From: Echinometra lucunter
Lineage: Eukaryota; Echinodermata; Echinoidea; Camarodonta; Echinometridae
DNA: 64,000 nt
Direction: 5' to 3'
Assembly: GCA_029962745.1 (NCBI GenBank)
Contig: CM057166.1
Span: 695,714 to 759,713 of the forward strand
How positions within the stretch are numbered: the first letter of the stretch is position 1; every line of letters starts with the position of its first letter. Shown here piece by piece: positions 11,165-22,699 of this stretch. The position numbers and the translations under genes are program-made. Below the pieces are notes generated by a model that ran no database searches, was not told the DNA's origin, and saw only the letters and a list, made by a program, of their open reading frames with translations.

Positions 11165-14100
11165 TTATCCTCTACGTCTAAAGAAATTTGCCCCAAAATT
11201 AATCAATCTTCTAACTGTTTCGGCAACCGGTGGTCGCGGTGGCGGGGCAGGTGTCGAAGGTTCAATCATTACGCCGTAATATGCTGGGCATTCGTAGTTC
11301 CCTCTCTCATCATTCGTAGTGGTGATTGGCTCACGTCTCCTTGGTCCAGTTCGGGTCGAATCGCTGGTGAATGCACGGCACACACGATAGGGTTCATAAG
11401 TCGTTGTTTCTTGTCGACTTGTCATAGGGATGATCTCAGGTACAGGTACTGGTGTGTGAGGTAAAAGTAAAAGTATACAAACAAAACCATTTCAAAATTC
11501 TACTTGAAAAATGAATATTACAAAAAATATGAGTCATTCCTCCTCTCTTTTTCCTTCTCCTCCTCCTTCTTCTTTTGTTTGATAGTGACAATCTTAAAAG
11601 CTGAAAACTCTGTACGTATAGGTCTACCCTCAAGCAAATAAAAGGAGCTGGTAATGGATCGTTTTAGACAATGTGACTTGGATAATAAAGAATCCGTTCA
11701 GCCTACTGGGCCTACAAAGTAAAGTCCGGCGCACAATATACGATCTGTCTGCAATCTGATTTTTGAAAAATTTGTTATAGCATTTGATATTTTCTTTTCG
11801 CTTATCGTACGATATACAGACTCTGCAAACCTTGCATGTCATTTTTAAAACAAGGTCATGCTATCAATAGACCTTAACCTTTTTTAGTCTATATAGAAAC
11901 TTTGAACTGTTAGTACTCTACCACTAAGAGTTTTGGGGCTCTCTTTTTTTTTCTTTCCCCATTCTTCTCTCTTTTTTTCACTTTTTTTTTGGAGTAAATA
12001 CACTACACCAGCCTAATATTAGGCCCTGTGCTCGTCATTAAATTATTATCAATGAATTATATCTTTATTATAGCGGGTCATTATGCGCCAACTAGATTGT
12101 ATATTGACAGAATCTTACTCGTCGAAATACATGTTACAGTACATGAAAATTTAGTAAACTGCCTGTTTAACTCTAATTTTATTCGTCACTCCATAAACTA
12201 GAAAAGATGTAATTCAGTAACTAGCAATCCAGGATTTAATTGCTATAAACAAATATATGTGTAAATATCACGTCGTTATCTAAATGCGTTATAGTTGCTT
12301 AGTGCTTTGTTGAATATTGTAGCTGCAAATTATTAAATTAATCTTTGGAAACTGCTTCTGTAAAACACTGACACACTAAATACTTGTTTGCAAATATTGT
12401 TTGTTTGTTTGTTTGTTTTGGTTTTTTGCTGTCGGGCCACTCATAAGTTCACCGTGGAATTAATAACATATCATTCTCTAAATTGTTATTTCATTGAACC
12501 TGTTGAAAGTCTTGTCAAAAGAGTAAGTGACTGAAAAGCATTGATACTATTTCAAAAAGATTGTACCTAATCATATTGATCGTCAGTATTGGACTGACAT
12601 TAACTGATTAATTTAAATTTAGCTTATCTTCACTCTACTATCGACGCCCACTTTAAGGATCATGTCCATGGTAATAAACCGTGTTTTTAGCTGACGAGTT
12701 GCAAAACAGTCCATACTTCCTTGTCTGGGTGTTTTTTGTTTTTTTGTTTTTTCTCATGTCGTAGGAAGTGTTTTTAGGGGGAGGGTGTTCTTCCTTTTCT
12801 TCTTCTTCTTCTTCTTCTTCTTCTTCTTCTTCTTCTTCTTCTTTCTCTTTCCTTGCACTCACTAGGGTGATTGGCTGGGGCCGACGTGCTGGACTGGGGC
12901 AGGGTCTGCGGACAAAAATCAAAACATAAATGGGGAGTAATTTTGTCTAACTGTTGTAGACTCCCTCCTTGACCGACTCGCCGTCGATCGGGCTGATCAC
13001 TCATGGGGTTGTATTGTGTGTTTTTTTCCCCCCTTAGTTCTATAGTATTGTTGAAGACGTTGGTCTGTTATTGCTTTAGCCTGTTGTACAGATCTGAGGG
13101 TCAGTTAAACGTAACACGTGTGATAATCCACATCAAACAAAATAAAAATGAAATAAATACATAAATAAATAAATAAATAAACGTATCTCAGACCGGCGCA
13201 TATCTTGTGGTATTTGAATCTTCAATAGTTCAGCCCATAACTTATGTCTTTATTCACTTCAATGTCATTCCCTGCTCTTAGAAATACGCACCAATTGTTT
13301 TTCTAGTCCATTGTGGTCTGACAAATAACTGAGTTTCTGATTTTTTTTTTGTTTTTTTGTTGTAGCTATTTTAATGTCTCACTTTGTAGAGCTATACTGG
13401 TATATATAGATTTATGATGTATACACACCTCATATACCTTAAACTGTATATTGTAGACATGTTATATAGCTTTATGGATTATGAGGCTTTTCGTGCATAG
13501 GCATGTTGGGAGTGATCCCATAAACGTGATAAGATTGTTTAATAGTTTTGTGCTCTAATATGCAACTCGTTATGCAAATATGATGTTTGATTTTTTTTTT
13601 TTTCGTAATGCTTAAAAAAAAAAAAACACTATACAGAAAGTGTGTAAACTATGAATACAGATATTTTTTTAATTTTTTTTTGCACAAACTTGCATTACTA
13701 GTACTCTCTCGATGATATCTAAATTATAACGTATTGTCTTATATTTCTTAATGCAAGACTGATGTGCTTATAGGTTCTTTTTTTTTGGGGGGGGGGTGAT
13801 ATTTGAATCCATTATAGGGCGTTGGCTGAAAGCCACAGCTAATTGTATACTGCCATTTAAACAATATTTTTATGTGCAGTGTGCTTATCTTGTGTAATTC
13901 TATGTGCTTTTGTTGTCCGTTCAAGTTCCTGTTTTGTTTATTCGTTCAATGTGGCCTTCTGCAGCTAACGCTTGATTTTACTTTGGTCTCCGTCATTACC
14001 CAAATTGACGTTGTAGTATTGCTCTCTCTTGAAATTTTCTTTATTCTGCCTTGTTATATTTCGCATGAGTAGTTTCCCATTTAGTGATGAAAGTGACTTT

Positions 14101-17100
14101 GATTTGAATTTAGCTTTGCAATCACAGCACAATGCTGGCAGCATCTTGGTTTCTGACGAGCAGTATGAACAAAATATTTCAAACACTATAAATAACAACG
14201 CTGAAGAATTTGAATACACATCTGATATTAATGACAACTCTCTTGTTAAATCTCGATACTACACCCAAAACCAGTTTGTTAGTAATTTACAATCGGCCGA
14301 AAAAAGTGACCTGAACTTCTTACATCTTAATATTCGCAGTGCAAACAAAAATTTTGAACAGTTGAGTTTGTTGTTAGATAAGATTAATGCAGATTCTTTT
14401 GTTATTGGTCTTACAGAAACCTGGTTTACTGACGATCCTCATACTAAACATTCCTTGTCTAAGCATAACCTAATCTTTAATAATAGAGTAAATAGGCGAG
14501 GAGGTGGAGTAGCACTCTATGTTCCAATACGCCTGGATTACATTATACTTCATGATTTAAATCTGATGAATGAAACGATGGAAACAGTTTTAATTGAAAT
14601 TAAAGTACCCAAGAGAAAAAACCTAGTTGTAGGCACAATTTATCGACCACCTTCTTCCGATCACAACACTTTTCTACTTGAAATGCAACGAATGCTTTCA
14701 AACCCTCTACTTCAAAATAAAAACTGTTTTTTGATGGGTGACTTTAATGTTGACCTTTTGAAATATAAAGAAGATAACTTCTCCCAAGATTTTTTTGACA
14801 CTCATTTATCATTTTCATTTATCCCATTGATTACCAGACCCACCAGATTTTCTCCTCACTTAGGCACTTTAATCGATAATATTTTCTCCAATGTTGACAG
14901 GGAAACTGATTCTGGCGTCATTTTATCTGATATTTCTGATCATTATATAATATTCGCAAGGATTCTGTCCTTCTTTGGTAATAATTCGTACTCTTCCCCT
15001 GTTAAAATGGTGAGGAAAATCACTCCGGAAAAGATAACGAGACTGAAAGATAAACTTGGCTCACTTAGTTGGGCTGAAGTATTAGTTACTAACGATGTTA
15101 ATATATCTTACGATAACTTTATGAGTGTTCTTGTAGATTCCTTTAATGAATGCATTCCTCTTGTAAAACTCAAACCAAACAATAAACGAACACCACGCAA
15201 TCCATGGGTTACTAAATCACTTCTACGATCCATCAATAGGAAAAGCAACCTCTATTACAAGTACCGTGCAAATCCAACTGACGCGACACGCGATAAATAT
15301 GTCAAGTATAAAAACACTTTAACAGCTCTTTTGCGTTTTGAGAAAAAGAAATTTTACTGTTCCAAATTTGAATCGAACTCGAATAATATAAAAGAAACTT
15401 GGAAAGTAATTAACGATGTTTTGAATAAGAAAAATGATCACAGTAATATAAATCATGTGAAGATTAACAATACAGTTCTTGACGATAATTGTGATATAGC
15501 TAAAAGTTTCAATAATTACTTTTCGAGAATTGGTCCAAATCTCGCTAATGCAATACCCTGTACCGAAAAAAAACTTTGATTCATTTTTAAAGAATAAAAA
15601 TCCCAACTCACTATTCTTTATTCCAACTGATGCCAATGAAATCATTAAAATTGTGAAAGAACTAAAAAGTAAAAAAAGCCCAGGATATGACGGTATAAGT
15701 AATGATCTATTAAAAGATATAATTCCTGAAGTTGTTATTCCTTTGGAACATATAATGAATCTATCAATTGTCAACGGTATGTCCCTGACAAGATGAAAAT
15801 TGCAAAAGTAGTTCCCATTTATAAAAAAGGAGATCCAACCGATATAGGTAACTATAGACCAATATCTCTCTTGTCTTCCATTTCCAAAATCTTAGAAAAA
15901 ATTATATATAACCGTACGATAAAATTTATAAGAAGTTTTGATTTGTTTACTGAATCACAATTCGGTTTTAGGCAGAAACACTCAACAACGCATGCAATTT
16001 TGTATTTTATTAATCATATAGCAAATGCGGTGGACCACCATCTTCACACCCTTGGTATATTTTTGGACCTCTCCAAGGCCTTTGACACCATTGACCATGA
16101 AATCTTATTGTCAAAATTATCACATTATGGAATTAGGGGAAAGGCCTTGGAATGGTACAGAAGTTATCTTACAGGAAGAAAGCAGTTCGTCTCCGTAAAC
16201 GGTTCAACCTCAGATTATAACGACATTACGTGTGGAGTACCACAGGGTTCACTTCTTGGACCATTATTGTTTATTTTGTATATCAATGATTTCCAGAATT
16301 CATCTAATGTTATGTCCTTTATATTATATGCTGATGATACCAGTGTCTTCTTTTCTCACCAAGATCCTGATACCCTTATAAATACTGTCAACACTGAACT
16401 TGAATGTATATATGAATGGATTTGTTGCAACAAACTCTCTTTAAATGTTGCTAAAACACAGTGCATGCTTTTTAGTAACTCAATCCTAACTTTACCCAGG
16501 AATATCATTCTTAATAGCACCTTAATAGACCTTGTTGATTCTACAAAATTTCTTGGCCTATTTATAGATAACAAACTTTCGTGGAAACAACATATTACAT
16601 ATTTATGCAAACTATTATCCAGAAATGTTGGGGTCATAAATAAACTAAAATCTTTTTTCCCCTCCAATTTATTACTCAATTTGTACAATACTCTTATTCT
16701 CCCCTATTTGAATTATGGTATATTAGCTTGGGGTAATTCTTGTCGAAATCAGTTGGACAGATTATTACTTATACAAAAGAGGGTAATGAGAATTATATGC
16801 CTTGAAAACAGACTAGCTCAGTCAAATAAGTTATTTCTTTCAAATAAAGTTCTAAAAATAGAAGATTTGCACAATCTTCGCCTGGGCTGTTTTATGTTTC
16901 AACTAAATCAAGGAGAGTTACCATCGTCATTAAGTTTATTGTTTTCCAAAAATGAGAGTTTTCATAACTATCCCACAAGACTGTCGTCATCTTTTCACCT
17001 CCCCATGGTAAGAACCTTATATAAACAGAGAACTATAATTTATACTGGACCACATTTCTGGAATTCCCTTGAGGAATCTCTCAGACAGTCACCAAGTTTA

Positions 17101-20100
17101 TTTTCGTTTAAACATAAACTCAAGGCTAGGCAAATAACCAGTTATAATGTTAAAACATGATTTTACTGCAGAAGGCTATTCCTTGTCCCATCCTTGTCCC
17201 TGTGCTGCTTCGTAGTTTTGTCCCGTTTAGTGTGGTCTTGTATCGTCTGTTTTGTTTTCTTTTTATGGTTTCTTTTTATTAAAGATACTCTTGCATCATT
17301 ATGTTTGGGAACCTTAATTACAAGCATTGCTTTCAAGGTTTCCGCCACAATGCAGCCTGCATTTATTATACTCATTAATTACTTAATCATTTAAAACATA
17401 ATAACTAAAGCCATATATTGTGAAATCTAATCGTCTGTATTCTATGCTTGTATTGATTTTGTAACGAGAAAATTTCTGTCAATGTTATTGTTTGCTGCCA
17501 TTGTGGAAAATAAATGAAATGAAAATGAAAATGATATGACCATTCGAACGTGTGTAATCTTAATGATCCCAGTTCCAAATAGTCGTCCGAATACTAAAAT
17601 CGAAATTCCGGGCTACTGCGATTCACCTTGTATAGGAATAAAAGCGGAGTCAATTCTGAATCGTACTGATGCCATGGCAGCCCTGCGATTGTCTACGATT
17701 TGAAGCCGATTTGGCCTTTACTCTGACCGAAAGGCTTGCTGTTTACTAAAATTTGTATTTAAGTATTCCAAGGAGTTTCAAGAGCTGGAGTCACATCTAA
17801 CACATTCCCTTTGAAGTGACGTTCGATGCCGCCAAGAAAAAAATATGTCAAGCATGTGCTTAACTCGATCTTCCTTGCAGATACGTAGACAAAAGTTTTC
17901 TGCCTGGCTGCAAACTTACAGGCCATTTTCAAAGGGAAATATGCTTTTGTAATGATAATTACTTTTCGCTACCACTCGTCTGATAATATGAGCAGTACAT
18001 AGTGCTTACGTTTACAGGCGGCAAGCGAAAGGAAAATGGTGCAAAATTTCCTGAAATATGAATCAAAATTACTCGACTGGGCATGTGTGGGCGCTAATCT
18101 GACATATAATGTCATAAATAACTGCACTTCAGTAAATTCACTTTTTATTTTCGTTTGTAGGAAGTAAACGGAAAAGTGTCCATTGCGGGTTTTAGGATTG
18201 TAAATTTTTACTCTTTTTCACAGATTAAAACTGCTATCATGCGACATACGCAAATTTCTGGACACAGATAGGCTTTTGTATTCATATTTTATCATCTGTT
18301 CAGTTTTCTCTCTGTTAATTCAAATAAAAAGTGAAATATTAACGATATTCTATTTGTGACAAAAACCATTACTGAAGCTTTCCCATGATGTTGGCGGCAT
18401 CAAACCTAGACATCACAGGCAACAACACACCTGTAGATTCTATTGTGAAACCTTAGGGACAGCTGCTTGAAATAAATTGTAGCCAGTTGGGACTCCAGCT
18501 CTTAAAACTCCTTGAGTATTCCTATCATTATTCCGAACTTCATATATGATCATTTTACTTGTTTAAACTTTCATGTCAAATGCAAAATTCAATTTTGTTC
18601 GAAAATCGGGTCGCAATCGGATCGTGCAGTGTGCGCCGGGCCTAAGATAATACAAGGTTGAACTTACCTTCAACTGGACACAGCTGAGTGTTGCATTCCT
18701 TTAACTCCATATAGTCTCCTCCTTCACATCCCACTGTGAGCTGATCTTGCTCATCCAGGCATTCCCGCCAGCGGCGTGTAGTACCTGCACCACACGTCTT
18801 GCTACAAACGTTCCATCCACTCCAGGGGGACCAATTCAGTCGAGGCTCGACTGGGATAGGTCTCCATGCTGGCGCACTCGTCGTCGTCGTCGTTTGGACT
18901 TTTTGGCGCAGTTCCTCAGGGACATAACTCACGACACTCTCTTCAGATTGTGAGGAAACCCAATTTAGCGTTTCCTGTGCCAAGGGTCCAGAAGCAATTT
19001 CTGGTACATCCTGTTGCAAGAACCCCGGAGTAGGAGGTTGTGGCGTTTGCCAGGAAATTATCGGTCTTCCAAGATTCGGCATGTTCGTGTTAGCAGGAGG
19101 AAGGGGACGGGGAGGAAGAGGTGGAAGAGTAGGAGGAAGTCTCCCAAGGATCCTGTTCGGGTTAGGAGGAGGAGGTTGTCTTACAAGTATTGGGTTTAAA
19201 GGTGCAGGAGGTTGTTCTGGAAGAGGTTCCCTTTGAGCTAGAAGATCACTCAATGGACCGTGCAATCCTCGACATCCTCGAGGTGGCCTGCATCTCTTGA
19301 GCTGCACGATCCCGATGCCAGTGAGCCTTTTTTCTTCTAAGCAGGAAATTTCGTGCCCTGGACGACACAGCCTATTTCGACTACGGAAGGCTTCTTTCTC
19401 ACAAGGACACCTGCTCCATCTAGACCAGGAAGTGTAGGGATCGGATGGATACTCTGCAAACAAACAAACAATATATTATGCACAGATGCATATCAGAGGA
19501 CAAATCTGTACCGATCTTCTATACACAGAATGTGATTTTTTATTTTTTATTTTTTTTATTTTTTTAGCAGCTAGCAGTTCTCAACAACATTTAAAGTTAT
19601 GATGCCGAAATAAGAAAGTTATCTTTCGGGCCACAGTCATGTGTCACAATTATCATTCGACAGCTCCCTCAAACAAAATGTTTCATTTTTTCCGGGGGGG
19701 GGGGGGGGGGGTCCTCGTATGTATGTAGACAATGCCCCGTTGCCCACTGAAAGGCCTAGCTATATTTTAAAATTATGTTAGTCTTACTTCTATACAGGAG
19801 GCGTTTTTTCTTTTCCTTGGAACGAGTATTCCCACAGTCACAGGGCGATTCTTCTTGGGTTTGAAAGCGACCCTTGGCGCGGAGACACTGTCGTTTACCG
19901 ACGATGCAAAATCGATATCGGGTTTTCGTCGAAGTGGTGCACGAACACGTCGTCCAGGGTGTCCACTTAGAGTAAATCACTTCACTCAACGATAGACCTA
20001 ATGTGAAGGTGTTAAAAGATTATCCAATAGGACATATAAGAATATCTAATATTTCAAACATACTTAAGCTTTCCGCCCTGAAAATAGAATTACAGAACGA

Positions 20101-21377
20101 ACAGAACTTGAGGCCGTCGTCAACATCAAGCAGGTCGCTCATGACGACGGTCTCCTGCGTTCTGAAATTCAGTTAAATAATATATATATATTTTTTTTTT
20201 ATATTCAGAAAGAGATTGTAAATGATTCACGTGTCTAAAATGTATATGTATAAAATCTATGTAATAAATGATTATGTTGTATTGTGTTGAACATGTTGAA
20301 CGCAGAAATAAATTTCAAACAAACAAACTTAAAGTCGCTATGAAAATATTATTTGAAGTTACTTGAACCCCCTCCCCCCCCCCAAAAAAAAAACAACAAC
20401 AACCCTCCTATACCCAATCATCATACACCATGAGGAGATGAAATCTGAGCCACAAAATTATAATTTTTAATTGATGAATTAATTTCAAATTCATTTGAAG
20501 TGAGGAAAATTGATTTTCCATTGCGGTGAAAACAAATCAATATTCTTTTCAAAAAGTGGGCCAAAAAACATGACTAAATCTTTTCGACTTACGGATTGCT
20601 CTTCTCAATCTGACATTTGCATCGGTGTCGTTACGGCATACTAGTGACTGGTCGATCTTGGAACAACTGCCACCTTTTTTCGATGCTGGATTATGCGCAG
20701 AAGCCATCGCTGCGTTTTCCTTGTCTTGATGACGATGTAGAACTTTTGCTTGATCCAAGGTGGAGTACGAGTAGGATATGGACGACGAAGTATTCGATTC
20801 AGTCTGAAAATCTGTGTGTGTGGGGGGGGGGGGGGAGCAGGGACGACAAAGATGATATCATATGGCAGATACGCAACAAAAATCAAACAAAACAACAAAA
20901 AAAAAGGAGATTGCTAAAGAAAAATTTGATAGACTGAAATTATCACTTTCGTAGATTTATCCATATCTGACATCATAAGTTGCATCATGAAAGATGCATG
21001 TTTAGTTTGCTTGAGATCCTTTTGAGGCAGGTATCTTAATGAAAATCTCATATACATGGCACATACAACCACGGAAATTTTACTAGTCATTTTATCCACT
21101 TTTTACTGGTTTTATACTTTCAATTTTTCGATAAACATTAATTACAATAACTTACATGTACATGGTTCTAGTTTACAAGGTCGTCTGGTCACCATGCTCT
21201 TGCTGCCATGGCAATCAATAAATTCTGAATGCATAGTCTGCATCCCTCTATCCATCTGGTGAGTCGGAGGATACATACAGTGTCTTCTTCGAGTCTGTTC
21301 TCCTTCTCCACACGACACACTACATCTTGTCCAGGGTTGCCAGGGCCCCAAATCATCCAAAGACCGGCACGCAATCA
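11165..21377 (-). CDS. Thrombospondin type 1 repeat (TSR) secreted protein, 3' part of gene
   Basis: Four exons read on the minus strand: 21156-21377, 19788-19997, 18668-19453 and 11165-11448. All junctions are phase 1 with GT donors and AG acceptors, giving about 499 codons before TAA; the 5' end is open. Exon 1 holds a canonical TSR: WQPWTRC, then CSVSCGEG, six cysteines, ending KLEPC. Exon 2 holds WTPWTTCSC with CIVGKRQC and CDCG. Exon 3 opens with a third divergent module (WSRWSRCPC ... RPPRGC). It continues through a long Pro-rich linker (PPPPNPN, PPLPPRPLPP) and ends in a fourth TSR (NWSPWSGWNVC, CSKTCGAG, CNTQLCPVE). Exon 4 is a Thr/Arg/Pro-rich tail with two Cys ending FFRRRG. WxxW is the C-mannosylation motif, and CSVSCGEG and CSKTCGAG fit the O-fucosylation consensus (family knowledge). 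These imply an extracellular or matrix protein. No signal peptide exon was found upstream; the partner is unknown. Confidence 0.75.
12799..12842. repeat. (TTC)n microsatellite
   Basis: Pure CTT/TTC trinucleotide run. Minus-strand frames across it give artefactual poly-Glu or poly-Arg. Confidence 0.95.
14029..15579 (+). pseudogene. LINE endonuclease domain, frameshifted from its reverse transcriptase
   Basis: 516 codons open. After an acidic, Asn-rich N-terminus (residues 1-90), an apurinic-type endonuclease domain runs from about residue 95 to 310. Its landmarks are LHLNIRSANKN, LTETWF (128-133), NRRGGGVALYV, GTIYRPPSS, MGDFNVDLLKY, TLIDNIFSN and SDHYIIF. These match the catalytic and core motifs of the exonuclease-endonuclease-phosphatase fold that nicks target DNA for reverse transcription. 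After residue 310 comes the linker region preceding the RT domain. The frame breaks at a run of A near 15570; the next frame (to 15796) holds the KSPGYDGIS segment that normally opens RT. The copy cannot make one polyprotein. Confidence 0.85.
15793..17160 (+). pseudogene. LINE reverse transcriptase domain, out of frame with upstream part
   Basis: 455 codons containing RT blocks in order: KVVPIYKKGD, NYRPISLLSS (22-31), FGFRQKHSTTHAI, FLDLSKAFDTIDH, GVPQGSLLGPLLFILYINDF, and the catalytic YADDT. The C-terminal landmarks GILAWGN and GPHFWNSL are shared by CR1/L2-like elements. The domain begins in a third frame: a second single-base type shift near 15780-15790 separates it from KSPGYDGIS in 15599-15795. 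Two frameshifts but no internal stops mean a recently inactivated copy. It lies antisense to the TSR gene, inside its last intron. Confidence 0.88.
17769..18516. mobile_element. Nested MITE with CAAGGAGTTT ends
   Basis: Left end CAAGGAGTTTCAAGAGCTGG and right end its approximate reverse complement (CCAGCTCTTAAAACTCCTTG) are flanked by TATTC on both sides. The uninterrupted copy of the host element at 21416-21829 reads straight through this point (AATATTCTTATCATT), which confirms an insertion. It is about 0.75 kb with no coding capacity seen. Confidence 0.7.
20160..20330 (+). mobile_element. Possible LINE 3' end with (CAAA)n tail
   Basis: TATGTAATAAATGATTATG then AGAAATAAATTTCAAACAAACAAACTT, a terminal tail of the LINE type. 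No coding portion is present. It lies between TSR exons 1 and 2. Confidence 0.35.
20593..20803 (-). other. Doubtful extra exon of the TSR gene
   Basis: An open minus-strand segment lies between a TTTTCAG acceptor and a GTAAGT donor and lies between TSR exons 1 and 2. Its encoded text (rich in Ser, Asn, Lys; CRNDTDANVRLRR near its end) is not a TSR. The acceptor gives phase 0 while exon 1 ends in phase 1, and exon 1 joins exon 2 in frame without it. It may be skipped, be used with another acceptor, or be chance. Confidence 0.25.
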
Positions 21378-21415
21378 CTGATAAAATAACATTAAATTCA
21401 GCACCTTGTGTCTTA

Positions 21416-21829
21416 AGCCCACAGCACACTACACGGTCCGACTACGATCCGATTGAGGAAAAATTTGTTATAGTATTTGATGTGGACATTCAGACATGTA
21501 AAATCTTAATGATCACAGTTGCAAGTAGTCGTATAAAAACTAAAATAGAAATTACGGGCTATTGTGAGCCTGCCTTTAGGAATAAAAGCGAACTCAATTC
21601 CGAATCCTAGTGACGTCATAGCAATTCTTGCGATCGGCTACGATTTGAAGTTGATTTGGCCTTTACTCCGGCCAGAAGGCTTGCAGTTAACCAAAATTTT
21701 GATTTTAATATTCTTATCATTATTCCGAACTATACAGATAAGGTAATTTTTCTTGTTTAAACTTTCATATTTAAGGCAAAATCACATTAAATACGGGTCG
21801 CAGTCGGATCGTATAGTGTGCGGTGGGCA
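21416..21829. mobile_element. Harbinger-like MITE, intact 414-bp copy
   Basis: Flanked by TTA at 21413-21415 and 21830-21832. Ends AGCCCACAGCACACTACACG and, on the other strand, TGCCCACCGCACACTATACG continue into a shared TCCGACTGCGA-like block. It contains the sequence that is split by a LINE and a MITE at 11723-18642, so it is the reference copy for that composite. It lies upstream of TSR exon 1. Confidence 0.8.
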
Positions 21830-22279
21830 TTAGTTGGCATGAAACGTATATCTTAGATTAAAACAAAGAAACAAAAAAACGTCTTTAAGTTGCTAACAAT
21901 CTTCCATTTTGTAAAATTCATATTATTTTCATAAGCTACCTGGGTGAACACAATTTAAGCGTGATAAAATTACATAGTCTCAAAGAAAGATCTACTATTT
22001 TAAGAATGCAGGAATGTTGAGAAGAATAGAGGAAAGGTGGGGTTAAAATAGCAATTTAAAGGCATGTGGATTTTCCCTGGATGCGGGGCAGCCTAACTCT
22101 CCCACGCTGGAAAAATTAAACACGAATAGAGTTTTCAAAATTATTTATAAAGAATCACCCACCGACAATAGATGTTAGGCTCCATTTCGAAATCCCCCCC
22201 CCCCCCCCATCCCGCCAGTGCCACCCCTTCTCTGAAAAGTTTGAAAACTATACAGTTAAGACAGTGGACGTACATGCAT

Positions 22280-22545
22280 GCTAGTTGATAGTGATACGTC
22301 GCCGGACTGTAAATCACAAGGTTGGCAGTTCGAGTCCCGCCGTAGCACCAAAGTCCTTTGGCAATACATTAATCTACAATTGCCACTCTCGACCCAGATG
22401 TAAATGGGTACCCGTTAGGAAGAATTTCCTTAAAATGCTAGAGCGCTGTTATTATGGCCGCCTTACTAAAGCCGGGGTAACAACAGTGGAGCGCCAGATG
22501 CATCAGTGCTGCCGGACATGAGCGTTAGAAGCCTAGAACCCAATT
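22280..22545 (+). mobile_element. tRNA-derived SINE
   Basis: The head resembles a tRNA: GTTGATAGTGATACG at the A-box place, GGACTGTAAATC as an anticodon arm with a GTA-like triplet, and GGCAGTTCGAGTCCCGCC as the B box and T arm. The body follows (CTCGACCCAGATGTAAATGG, TAACAACAGTGGAGCGCCAG) and ends ACCCAATTATTATTT. A 3' piece of the same family (GTAACAGTGGAGCGCCA) recurs at 45180-45290. It is not a functional tRNA, since no acceptor stem pairing was found. Confidence 0.75.
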
Positions 22546-22699
22546 ATTATTTCGTTCTGGGATAATTATGCTCTGCTGAGCCTGAGACTAGATCTAGGCC
22601 TATTTTCTTTGTCTGGCTGGCTTCACAGAACCCCTCTCCCACGTACATAGGATGGAGAGCCTCAAAGGTGAAAAAGAAAGAAAACAGTTACATCTCACA

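Larger units (their letters stand above)
11791..17531 (+). mobile_element. CR1-like non-LTR retrotransposon (LINE), decayed
   Basis: The coding part is at 14029-17160; a 3' UTR follows to about 17531 and ends in an ATGAAATGAAAATGAAAATG tail. The 3' boundary is fixed by the tail and by the point where the interrupted host MITE resumes (TGATAT at 17532). The 5' boundary at about 11791 is inferred from the TGATAT at the left MITE piece, which would be the target-site duplication. The region 11791-14028 has no clear ORF1 and contains poly-T and TTC runs, so the 5' part may be degenerate or hold other insertions. Confidence 0.65.
11723..18642. mobile_element. Harbinger-like element split by later insertions
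   Basis: The left end AGTCCGGCGCACAATATACG (after TAA at 11720-11722) matches the reverse complement of the right end at 18606-18642, which is followed by TAA (18643-18645). The inner sequence on each side is homologous to the uninterrupted 414-bp copy at 21416-21829. The left piece stops at about 11790 in TTTGATAT, and the homology resumes at about 17532 in TGATATGACC, exactly where the LINE ends. A second insertion lies at about 17769-18516. The composite fills nearly all of the last intron of the TSR gene and its right end lies about 20 bases from the exon 3 splice donor. Confidence 0.7.

Noticed and set aside
12653..13004. Poly-Glu and poly-Arg minus-strand frames
   Set aside because: Artefacts of the TTC microsatellite; no flanking coding features.
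14029..17160. Host gene encoding an endonuclease/reverse transcriptase
   Set aside because: The motif order, two frameshifts and 3' tail identify a decayed LINE inside an intron.
22300..22345. Functional tRNA gene
   Set aside because: Only the head of a SINE: no paired acceptor stem and a family-specific body follows.
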